6,520 bases of DNA, from the NCBI GenBank assembly GCA_009177215.1, contig WFLY01000047.1, positions 6,866-13,385 of the forward strand, written 5' to 3'. A program made the translations under genes and the position numbers. This DNA is from Bacillota bacterium. GTDB taxonomy: Bacteria > Bacillota > Clostridia > Lachnospirales > Lachnospiraceae. Shown here piece by piece: positions 1 through 5,607 of the stretch. Each line of letters opens with the position of its first letter. Position 1 is the stretch's first letter. Under the pieces are notes generated by a model that was not told where the DNA came from, did no database searches, and saw only the letters and a list, made by a program, of their open reading frames with translations.

Positions 1-1
1 A

Positions 2-448
2 TCATATCCCTTCTACCACCTTCCAAAACACATATCCCGCACACAAAAAGGGAATATAAGGTATCATAGAATCCTTTCGCACTCTCTTGAGAAATAAAAG
101 CACACCGGAACAAACCGAAAGCGCAAGCAGGCTGGCAGTCAAAATCAATATACAGTTCCTAAAACCCTCAAACACTCCCACAACAGCTAAAACAACTCCG
201 TCAGCATAACCTATCTTTTTTGTTGTCCACGCTATAAAAAACAAAATTGTTCCCGGTACTAATCCCATTATATATTGCAGCCATTCCTGCTTACTGACAA
301 TTCCATAGATTACCACGGCAAAAACTACAGCTACACCCAACACCAAAGTAACCATTGGTACTCTTTTCTCTTTTACATCAAAAATACTTAACCCTATTAA
401 ATAAAAAATTAAAAGTTCCGTTCTCCACATTACTATCCGCCCTTTCAT
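2..448 (-). CDS. tadV: Prepilin peptidase, A24 family, TadV/CpaA-like
   Basis: This is a small polytopic membrane aspartyl protease that would cleave the leader peptides of the Flp pilin and TadE-like pseudopilin encoded just upstream. From the chosen ATG it has 148 residues, typical of the short TadV/CpaA type that lacks the N-terminal methylase-type domain of PilD. The two expected catalytic aspartates are visible: Asp24 in IFDVKEKRVP at the end of the first hydrophobic segment, and Asp83 in the GYAD motif (GxxD-like). Several further hydrophobic helices follow (about 33-51, 58-74, 84-93 and 96-115). The start chosen overlaps the tadE stop as TAATG with GGAGG only 3 nt upstream, implying translational coupling. 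A second ATG at 430, preceded by AAAGGGCGG, gives 142 residues and is nearly as plausible. An in-frame opening further upstream to 535 lies inside tadE and is unlikely to be used. The gene ends at the window edge with a complete TGA. The family call is firm; the start is uncertain. Confidence 0.9.
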   Translation of the reverse strand: MKGRIVMWRTELLIFYLIGLSIFDVKEKRVPMVTLVLGVAVVFAVVIYGIVSKQEWLQYIMGLVPGTILFFIAWTTKKIGYADGVVLAVVGVFEGFRNCILILTASLLALSVCSGVLLFLKRVRKDSMIPYIPFLCAGYVFWKVVEGI

Positions 449-1464
449 TATCCTCCGGAACACCTTTTGCAAGGCTTGTACTTCCCTGCGTCCTTTTTTA
501 TTATTGTAAACACAGTTCTTTTTAGCCCCGGGCAATTTTTATCACAATGATAGCGATACCCTTCATTTGTAATATAAACCTGCTCCTGTAATCTTCCCTG
601 TGAACATTTCTCACATTCACTATACCTTGAACCCTGCATATTCCTGCCGCGCAACGCCTCCTGAAACGTCACCTGATGCACAGACAGCAATAAATGCGTA
701 CAATTCCTGTCCTGATGATAAACCACACCGCTCTCCGCTACATAGACAACCTCTCCCTCTTCTTCATTATCCGCTGTTCCCGGTATCCGGTAGCCCTTCC
801 AAATATGGCAATAATACCTGTTTGCCATGCGAAATGGTTTGAATCCAATCAGTTCATTGAAGGGAGATACATTATATGTAACAATCAACTCCACATCGTC
901 ATTCTGAGATACAATATTACTTTCCCAGAATTGAAGTCCATCCATACCATAAGTCAAAGGAGATTCCTCCAAGTACTCCTTCCCAACATAGCTTATTACT
1001 TCATTTTTTACATAAGTATAAGAAAATGCGATGCCTGCCAGTTCCTTCCACAATTGTCCGCCAGTCTGCTCCGTACTGTTCTCCCAGCTATCCTCCTTTA
1101 TATCTTTCATTACTTCCATAACATGTCCATAAACCGTCATTTTATTTCCCAAATTCCATAAAGCCAGCTGCAGATTTCCATGTAAACGCATCATTTCCAT
1201 TGTACTGCTTATATTTAAGAAGAAAAAGAGGAATATAGGCAGCACAACGGCTGCCTCTACCGTCATACCAGCACTCATTTTTTGCCTAAGGAAGGTGAAC
1301 AGCGATGTTCCCTTTATGACGTTGTCTAATTTTGCTTGATATGGGGATTTCCCATTTCGAAAGCCTCGGGCAAGGCTTAAATTGATATTTATGTGTTTCG
1401 GAGAAGGTTTCATATGGATTGTTTGTAGTTTCATGTTTCTATTGCTCCGCCATAAAGGGAACAT
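448..1464 (-). CDS. tadE: TadE-like pseudopilin with tandem C-terminal Cys/His modules
   Basis: This 338-residue protein is probably a minor pilin-like component of the Tad pilus. The class III signature is SAGMTVEAAVVLPIFLFFFL (residues 64-83). With Glu70 as the +5 glutamate, cleavage would fall between Ala65 and Gly66, so Ala rather than Gly sits at -1. A single membrane helix follows (about 71-85), then a predicted exported domain. The C-terminal ~100 residues hold two similar modules: His250, Cys255, Cys284, Cys287, and His306, Cys311, Cys332, Cys335. Each has the plan VY(V/I)...YHxDxNC...Y..C..C, suggesting metal binding or a disulfide fold. The ATG at 1464 is supported by GAAGGTGA six nt upstream and lies 18 nt after the preceding stop. 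The leader before the cleavage site is 65 residues, much longer than usual, and its bulk is encoded by an inverted-repeat element (1291-1478). Met63 at 1278, with only a weak AGG upstream, could be the ancestral start. The TadE call is good; the function of the Cys modules is unknown. Confidence 0.85.
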   Translation of the reverse strand: MFPLWRSNRNMKLQTIHMKPSPKHININLSLARGFRNGKSPYQAKLDNVIKGTSLFTFLRQKMSAGMTVEAAVVLPIFLFFFLNISSTMEMMRLHGNLQLALWNLGNKMTVYGHVMEVMKDIKEDSWENSTEQTGGQLWKELAGIAFSYTYVKNEVISYVGKEYLEESPLTYGMDGLQFWESNIVSQNDDVELIVTYNVSPFNELIGFKPFRMANRYYCHIWKGYRIPGTADNEEEGEVVYVAESGVVYHQDRNCTHLLLSVHQVTFQEALRGRNMQGSRYSECEKCSQGRLQEQVYITNEGYRYHCDKNCPGLKRTVFTIIKKDAGKYKPCKRCSGG

Positions 1465-1478
1465 CGCTATTCACCTTC
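1291..1478. repeat. Inverted-repeat element spanning the tadE start
   Basis: The left arm 1291-1318 and right arm 1451-1478 are inverted copies with 27 of 28 positions matching (the difference is 1300 against 1469). Allowing one more difference (1319 against 1450), the arms extend to 31 bp (1291-1321 and 1448-1478) around a 126-bp core. Both differences become G·U pairs in the RNA transcribed from the tadE strand, so that RNA could form an unbroken 31-bp stem. The right arm carries the tadE ribosome site and its first codons; the left arm lies just before the MSAGMTVEA pilin signature. The core has small palindromes: TTTCGAAA at 1355-1362 and a 6-bp stem of 1361-1366 with 1373-1378. No clear target-site duplication was found, although TA occurs at 1287-1288 and 1484-1485. 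It may be a MITE-like insertion, an invertible segment, a regulatory RNA structure or an assembly fold-back. The repeat itself is certain; its nature is not. Confidence 0.9.
1462..1478 (-). promoter_or_regulatory. tadE ribosome site and start, inside the repeat arm
   Basis: On the minus strand GAAGGTGA (1478-1471) precedes ATG (1464-1462) by six nt. Both elements lie wholly within the right arm of the inverted repeat. If the full stem forms in the mRNA, the ribosome site and first codons are base-paired. The competing strand is made about 130 nt later, so early initiation could still occur. The site favours the long tadE start over the internal Met63. Confidence 0.7.
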
Positions 1479-1482
1479 TTTC

Positions 1483-2961
1483 TTAATAGCCTCTTTGTCG
1501 CGTAATCTCATAATGATAGCCATAGGTGCTTTTTACTGTCATAAAAGCTTCCGTCCAAATATAGCATCCATCCAAACGAAATGCGGCGTTACCGGTAGTC
1601 ATTCGTATATTGGCTTCCACCAGATTCATAGCACGTTCGGTTAGTGTATCAATATCCGTAAGCATCAACATAATTCTCAAATAGTCCTCATAGGAAAGCC
1701 CCATTCCGCCTCCTGTTTCTTCTGTTTTTTGAAAGCCCGATAATGCACCTGTTAAATCATAGTGCCATGTTTCCCTGCTCTTAATTAAAGGCACCCTTCC
1801 TCCCTGTAAAAGAACCTCTACATCATAAAGACTTTCCGCATAAGCCCAGCCTAAAAGCAAAACGGTTTTTAGCAAGGACGTTAACTCCGGCACCTGAAGC
1901 AGACCACAGATAAGCAGCGCTGTCAACTCCGCCTCCTCACATTTTTCACTGTCCGAAAAAATATAAATCGCATTGGCGGCCTCACGGATTGCCGCCAAAT
2001 AATTCACGATGCTCTTCAGATTATCCAAGTCGCACTCTTTACCGGCAATGAGATATTCCGTCTGATATAGAAGCACGTTTTCTTCTGTTCCGCTGCCATA
2101 ATATCCCATGTATTTCAATAGATATTCCTGAAAAAGGAATCTCTCCGTTAGCTTTTCAAGCTCGGACAATTCGGATAACTTTACATTACCCTGATTTATA
2201 TTTCCTTTGTCCATACGGCTGCCGATTAAATGTTCCTCCGAAATGCAGCGGGTTGAAAGCTTATCCGTATCCTCAATCACCAGTGCCAGCGTTCCTTTGC
2301 TGCGGTTTTTTTCCAGCTCTTTTGTAGGATTTTCAATTTGTACGGTCTCCCAGACCTCTTCTGAAATCTGCACCTTTTCACCGTTGTACTCTTGCAGGCT
2401 CTCATCGGCAATGCGCTTTTTGGAAGCAATATCTGTCTCAGTAAGATTATTTACCTCCACCGTACGCATCCAGTCCTGCAACTCTTGAAGCAATGTCACA
2501 CCTATATCATCCTTCATTGCAGCAGCTACATGCCTCCTGAATACTGTGCCACTGCCATCCGTGATAATTGACACTTTTGTCAGTTCTATATTTTCAGGCT
2601 CCATAGCAAAAAAATCCTTATAAAGATATCTCTCTAAAAATATATCTTCCGTTGACATGTTACGTCCGATATATTCCTCCAAATGCTTCTCAGTATTTGC
2701 TTTCCCGGCAAATGCAGTACCATAGGAGGAGTCTATTGCCAACAAATTATACTGCCTAAAAAGCTCTTGATGATATTCTGCAAAAATACTATGTAAGCCA
2801 ATGTCCATCATACATTCTGCCTCTAGCCGAATCGTATTACTTCGTACACCTTCAATTAATGCCAGACACAAAGAAATAATAATAGTCATTGACAGTGCCA
2901 AATATACTGTTAAATATGCCGATGTCTTTATTATTTGAATTTTTTTGTATGGCTCCTCCAC
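1483..2961 (-). CDS. DUF5702-like Tad-locus protein
   Basis: This 492-residue protein resembles the DUF5702 family that accompanies Tad loci in Clostridia. The match was recognised from the N-terminal pattern (SAYLTVYLALSMTIIISLCLALIEGVR, then RLEAEC...DIGLHSIFAEYHQELFRQYNLLAIDSSYGT) and from gene order, not by a search. It has one clear N-terminal membrane segment (about 16-37) and a large domain predicted outside the membrane. A second hydrophobic stretch (about 343-375) is interrupted by charged residues and is probably buried helix. There is no classical G/A-x4-E pilin signature, so it is more likely membrane-anchored than processed as a pilin. The start is GTG, with AAAGGAGG at 2978-2971 nine nt upstream; an ATG at 2969 is out of frame. 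The gene sits between flp and tadE, suggesting a surface accessory role, but no biochemical function is known to me. Confidence 0.8.
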   Translation of the reverse strand: MEEPYKKIQIIKTSAYLTVYLALSMTIIISLCLALIEGVRSNTIRLEAECMMDIGLHSIFAEYHQELFRQYNLLAIDSSYGTAFAGKANTEKHLEEYIGRNMSTEDIFLERYLYKDFFAMEPENIELTKVSIITDGSGTVFRRHVAAAMKDDIGVTLLQELQDWMRTVEVNNLTETDIASKKRIADESLQEYNGEKVQISEEVWETVQIENPTKELEKNRSKGTLALVIEDTDKLSTRCISEEHLIGSRMDKGNINQGNVKLSELSELEKLTERFLFQEYLLKYMGYYGSGTEENVLLYQTEYLIAGKECDLDNLKSIVNYLAAIREAANAIYIFSDSEKCEEAELTALLICGLLQVPELTSLLKTVLLLGWAYAESLYDVEVLLQGGRVPLIKSRETWHYDLTGALSGFQKTEETGGGMGLSYEDYLRIMLMLTDIDTLTERAMNLVEANIRMTTGNAAFRLDGCYIWTEAFMTVKSTYGYHYEITRQRGY

Positions 2962-2980
2962 TTTATCATGCCTCCTTTCT

Positions 2981-3041
2981 CAGGTCTGACCCTTATTACA
3001 TGCCGCTTCACTAAAGTTCTGCAAAGTATTGGTCAGGCCTG
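2981..3041 (-). promoter_or_regulatory. Imperfect hairpin directly after the flp stop codon
   Basis: CAGGTCTGACC at 2981-2991 and GGTCAGGCCTG at 3031-3041 are inverted repeats pairing at 10 of 11 positions around a 39-nt loop. In the operon transcript the stem begins on the base after the flp TAG and ends just before the AAAGGAGG of the next gene. No U-run follows, so it does not look like a simple intrinsic terminator. A stabilising or processing hairpin at the 3' end of the pilin message, raising Flp output over downstream genes, is an inference. It occupies most of the 80-nt gap. Confidence 0.5.
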
Positions 3042-3218
3042 CTATATTTTCTTAGTCTGTGATGTTATTTTAGAAAAAATAGATTCTACAAGCTGAGTAA
3101 TCTGCTCTTTAAAAATGATAACCAGACCTACAAGCACAACGATAATCAGGATGATTTCTACTGTTCCCATTCCCTCCTCTTCCTTCAATAACTGCTTTAT
3201 ATTTTTTAATTCCTTCAT
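3042..3218 (-). CDS. flp: Flp1-like type IVb pilin, major pilus subunit
   Basis: This 58-residue protein is the likely major subunit of the pilus. It begins MKELKNIKQLLKEEEG, a short charged leader ending in Gly16, followed by MGTVEIILIIVVLVGLVIIF (17-36). Cleavage between Gly16 and Met17 leaves Glu21 at position +5, the classical class III/Flp signature for the TadV-type peptidase encoded in the same cluster. The mature peptide would be only 42 residues: one hydrophobic helix and a short polar tail rich in Lys, Gln, Thr and Ser. The ribosome site is one of the strongest in the window, AAAGGAGGTGA at 3235-3225, six nt before the ATG, fitting a highly expressed subunit. It lies 33 nt after the tadC stop and is followed at once by a hairpin. 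The gene is easily missed by length-filtered gene calling. The pattern fits Clostridial Flp1-like pilins closely. Confidence 0.93.
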   Translation of the reverse strand: MKELKNIKQLLKEEEGMGTVEIILIIVVLVGLVIIFKEQITQLVESIFSKITSQTKKI

Positions 3219-3224
3219 GGCTGC

Positions 3225-3235
3225 TCACCTCCTTT
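3225..3235 (-). promoter_or_regulatory. Strong ribosome binding site of flp
   Basis: AAAGGAGGTGA on the minus strand is a near-complete complement to the 16S rRNA 3' end and sits six nt before the flp ATG. It fixes the start of this very short gene and suggests high translation compared with the weaker sites of tadC and tadV. Confidence 0.85.
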
Positions 3236-3251
3236 CCATGCACACTGCAGA

Positions 3252-4769
3252 TTATAACCCCATAGAAGAAAATGCCGGTATCATGATAATAAGCATTACC
3301 ACCACAAGCATCATTATCATAGGAAGCAGTAATTTCGTTCCTGCCTCTTCACTCATTCTCCTGCTTCTCTGTAACCGTTCCGATGCTGCTCCTTGTGCTT
3401 CTTCCCTCAATCTGGATAATAAAGCGGCGTTACCCTTTTTCAGATTTTGTGTAAGAAGTGTACTTAAGCGTATATATTCCTGTAAACCGGTTCGTTTTCC
3501 GAAATGTTCGTATGCCGTTCCCTCCGACACACCGCTTCCAAGCTCTCTACAGGTGTATAATATCTCCTGATAAATCGGTGCCGATGCGACCGTCGTACTT
3601 GTCCTGACCGCAATCCTCGAATCAAATTTTTTACTTTCTTTAACTACCGTCTTGGAATCGGCTTCCTTACTCTTCTCCGCTTCCATAGACATTCTTTGAA
3701 AGGTTCCTCGAATTGTCATGCCCGCCCCCAAATAAAGCGCAAGCTTATGCACAACATCCGGATAATCCTTTTTCATGTTCGCTCTTCTCTCCAGAAGCAA
3801 GCTATGTAAATCCTTGTCTGAGAACAGATAAACGGCAGCCGCTACTGCTATTGTCAATATCCACATCAACAGGCTATTATCCTCAACCGCCTGCTGCCAG
3901 CTTAATTTTTGCTCATAAAAGGTACTTGGCAGTTTCCATTCCTCCTTTTGTCTGCTATCCTGCTCGGATTTCAATATAAGCTTTTCTAACTCCTGACGAA
4001 TACTCTCCTCATTCGATATTGCCGGAGGTACAACATATACGGCAATCCTCTCCTCCCACTGTAAATCCTCATAGCTTACAACCGCAGTCAGCAAAACCTC
4101 CTCCCCTGTCTCCTCTGTCATCCGTACCGTGCCCCATGCACTAACCAAATCGGGGCGATTACTTTTCCATTCTATATCGAAGGGAAAGTTGTCAAAGCTC
4201 TCTTCCAGACATAAATTTCCGGATACCTGACGCAAGGATTCATTTTCACCCAAAATAAGCTGCGGAAGCCGTTCTCCAAAAGCTTGCTTTAACTTTAGTA
4301 GCTCTTGACCACTAAGGCTTTGAGGAGATACTACAACTTGAAAAACTTGTTCTCCTACTTTATCAAGACTAGTTTTCACCGCTATTTCCCTATCCCCGTC
4401 CTCGTATGTTCCTCGAAGTATAGTACCTTCTTCCGTAAGCACTCCCGACATTCCCGCCTTTACTCCAAGCAACGCACCAAGCAATGTTCCCACGAAACAA
4501 ATTGCCAAGGACAATGCAAGCTTTTTTACATAATATGCCGTGCGAAGCTTTTCTCTGTCTTCTCCCGGATAAAGCCGCTCCAAATCCTGATCCGCCTGCC
4601 TGCTTCTAAAGAGAGACCGTTTTTCAAAACATAAACGCTTATACAAATAACTCGCCATACGATAAAACGAACTCATTAACCTTGATGGCACATTTGCCGG
4701 CATTTCCTTTCTAGAGAGGATATACAAAACTACATAAATACATCCCAAACCTGCCGCTATAACATACAT
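3252..4769 (-). CDS. tadC: TadC-like T2SSF platform protein with extracytoplasmic insertion
   Basis: This 505-residue inner-membrane protein is the second platform subunit, expected to pair with TadB and be driven by CpaF. The C-terminal part is T2SSF: DYPDVVHKLALYLGAGMTIRGTFQRM (335-360), a helical bundle through YIRLSTLLTQNLKKG (432-446), then RRMSEEAGTKLLLPMIMML (470-488) running into the last membrane helix (479-499). Other membrane helices are at about 2-18, 83-103 and 300-316. By the positive-inside rule, residues 106-299 lie outside the membrane. That insertion makes the protein considerably longer than the ~300-residue TadC norm. It contains a stretch resembling an atrophied bacterial Ig-like fold: IEWKSNRPDLVSAWGTV (199-215), then VLLTAVVSYED and IAVYVV (225-247). 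A charged linker (about 361-395, many Lys/Glu/Ser) also interrupts the usual T2SSF spacing. The ATG at 4769 has AAAGGA upstream, and GGGAG close to the start. It lies 67 nt after the tadB stop. T2SSF membership is firm; the TadC assignment rests on order and the C-terminal motif. Confidence 0.87.
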   Translation of the reverse strand: MYVIAAGLGCIYVVLYILSRKEMPANVPSRLMSSFYRMASYLYKRLCFEKRSLFRSRQADQDLERLYPGEDREKLRTAYYVKKLALSLAICFVGTLLGALLGVKAGMSGVLTEEGTILRGTYEDGDREIAVKTSLDKVGEQVFQVVVSPQSLSGQELLKLKQAFGERLPQLILGENESLRQVSGNLCLEESFDNFPFDIEWKSNRPDLVSAWGTVRMTEETGEEVLLTAVVSYEDLQWEERIAVYVVPPAISNEESIRQELEKLILKSEQDSRQKEEWKLPSTFYEQKLSWQQAVEDNSLLMWILTIAVAAAVYLFSDKDLHSLLLERRANMKKDYPDVVHKLALYLGAGMTIRGTFQRMSMEAEKSKEADSKTVVKESKKFDSRIAVRTSTTVASAPIYQEILYTCRELGSGVSEGTAYEHFGKRTGLQEYIRLSTLLTQNLKKGNAALLSRLREEAQGAASERLQRSRRMSEEAGTKLLLPMIMMLVVVMLIIMIPAFSSMGL

Positions 4770-4836
4770 GCTCCCAAATCCTTTCTATAACTTCCTGCCG
4801 ATAAAGCAGTAATATTTCAAAATCGCTTTTAATGCC

Positions 4837-5607
4837 TTATTTCACATCAGCTATGATTTGTCTCATGATATGCTCCCCCAATGCATAAGCCGCCAGATAA
4901 ATCACCAGACACAAAGTCATAATCCCCACTCCCTGTAAATTGTGGTATAGCATATCAAAATACCTCGGATAACCGCAGCCCACATATAACAAAATACCAA
5001 AGGGCATCAGCTTCATAATGTTTTGCTCCATTTGCCTCCCGCTTAACAAGGTCCTCATTTCCTGCTTTATATCAATCCTTTGTCCGATTAATTCAGCGGT
5101 TGTACTGATAATATCGGGAATATTTCCGCCGCTTCTCTTGGCAATAGAAAAAATCTCTGCAAACTGCCTTATTTCTTCACAGTCACTGCGTCCGGCAAAA
5201 TCAGTCAGCTGCTCCTCCAAAGTAATATTGATGATTAACCCTCTGCGTATCAATTCCAGCTCCTGATAAATCATGGATTCTTCCCCAAACAAAAGCCGTA
5301 TGTCCTCCCTGCTCTCCAAGAAAGCATTTTCTACCGCATAGCCTGCCTTTAAAGCTGCCGATACCGATAAAATGCACTCTTTAAACTGGAGAGTCAATTC
5401 CTCCCTGCACTTCTCTAATTTCCTGTGTCTCATTAAGACCACATACACTCCTCCCACAACAGACAAAGGTATTACTGCCCAAAAGCTTCGGTAAAAAAAA
5501 TATGCCAAAAAAACCACTAATCCGGCAGCCTTTAGTATAGTCAAGATAAGCTCACCCCTCTTCCAATAATAACTATGATAATCCCGCCGCTTTAAGCTTG
5601 TTTTCAC
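4837..5607 (-). CDS. tadB: TadB-like T2SSF platform protein
   Basis: This inner-membrane platform protein, 256 residues from the GTG at 5607, would contact the CpaF ATPase. It starts with a basic stretch (KTSLKRRDYHSYYWKRGE), has two close membrane helices (about 22-39 and 43-59), then a cytoplasmic T2SSF domain. That domain holds LQFKECILSVSAALKAGYAVENAFLES (74-100), a long helix with LIRRGLIINITLEEQL, and FAEIFSIAKRSGGNIPDIIS (148-167). Two C-terminal hydrophobic helices close the protein (about 201-215 and 226-243). The GTG is preceded by AAAAAGGGGGTG with good spacing and overlaps the 3' end of cpaF by 35 nt. A TTG further upstream at 5640 lacks a good ribosome site. A TTG at 5544, after GAGGGGTGAGC, is an alternative but would remove the DYHSYYW segment that looks conserved with Clostridial TadB proteins. 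All candidate starts are non-ATG, so the start is less certain than the family. Confidence 0.88.
   Translation of the reverse strand: MKTSLKRRDYHSYYWKRGELILTILKAAGLVVFLAYFFYRSFWAVIPLSVVGGVYVVLMRHRKLEKCREELTLQFKECILSVSAALKAGYAVENAFLESREDIRLLFGEESMIYQELELIRRGLIINITLEEQLTDFAGRSDCEEIRQFAEIFSIAKRSGGNIPDIISTTAELIGQRIDIKQEMRTLLSGRQMEQNIMKLMPFGILLYVGCGYPRYFDMLYHNLQGVGIMTLCLVIYLAAYALGEHIMRQIIADVK

Noticed and set aside
449..535. N-terminal extension of the prepilin peptidase to 177 residues
   Set aside because: The extra 29 residues are encoded inside the tadE Cys-rich 3' end in another frame, and TadV-type peptidases start close to the first membrane helix.
694..1161. 155-codon open frame on the plus strand opposite tadE
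   Set aside because: It lies wholly antisense to a well-supported TadE gene, has no domain-like pattern, and its composition mirrors the opposite strand.
1291..1478. Reading the inverted repeat as an intrinsic terminator
   Set aside because: The arms are separated by 126 nt, there is no U-run, and an open reading frame runs through the whole structure.
2967..2969. ATG between the AAAGGAGG site and the GTG of the DUF5702-like gene
   Set aside because: It is out of frame with the long coding region and too close to the ribosome site.
3115..3570. 151-codon plus-strand open frame across flp and the tadC 3' end
   Set aside because: It is rich in Ile, Thr and Ser as expected from the reverse complement of hydrophobic helices, and it covers both a real pilin gene and its ribosome site.
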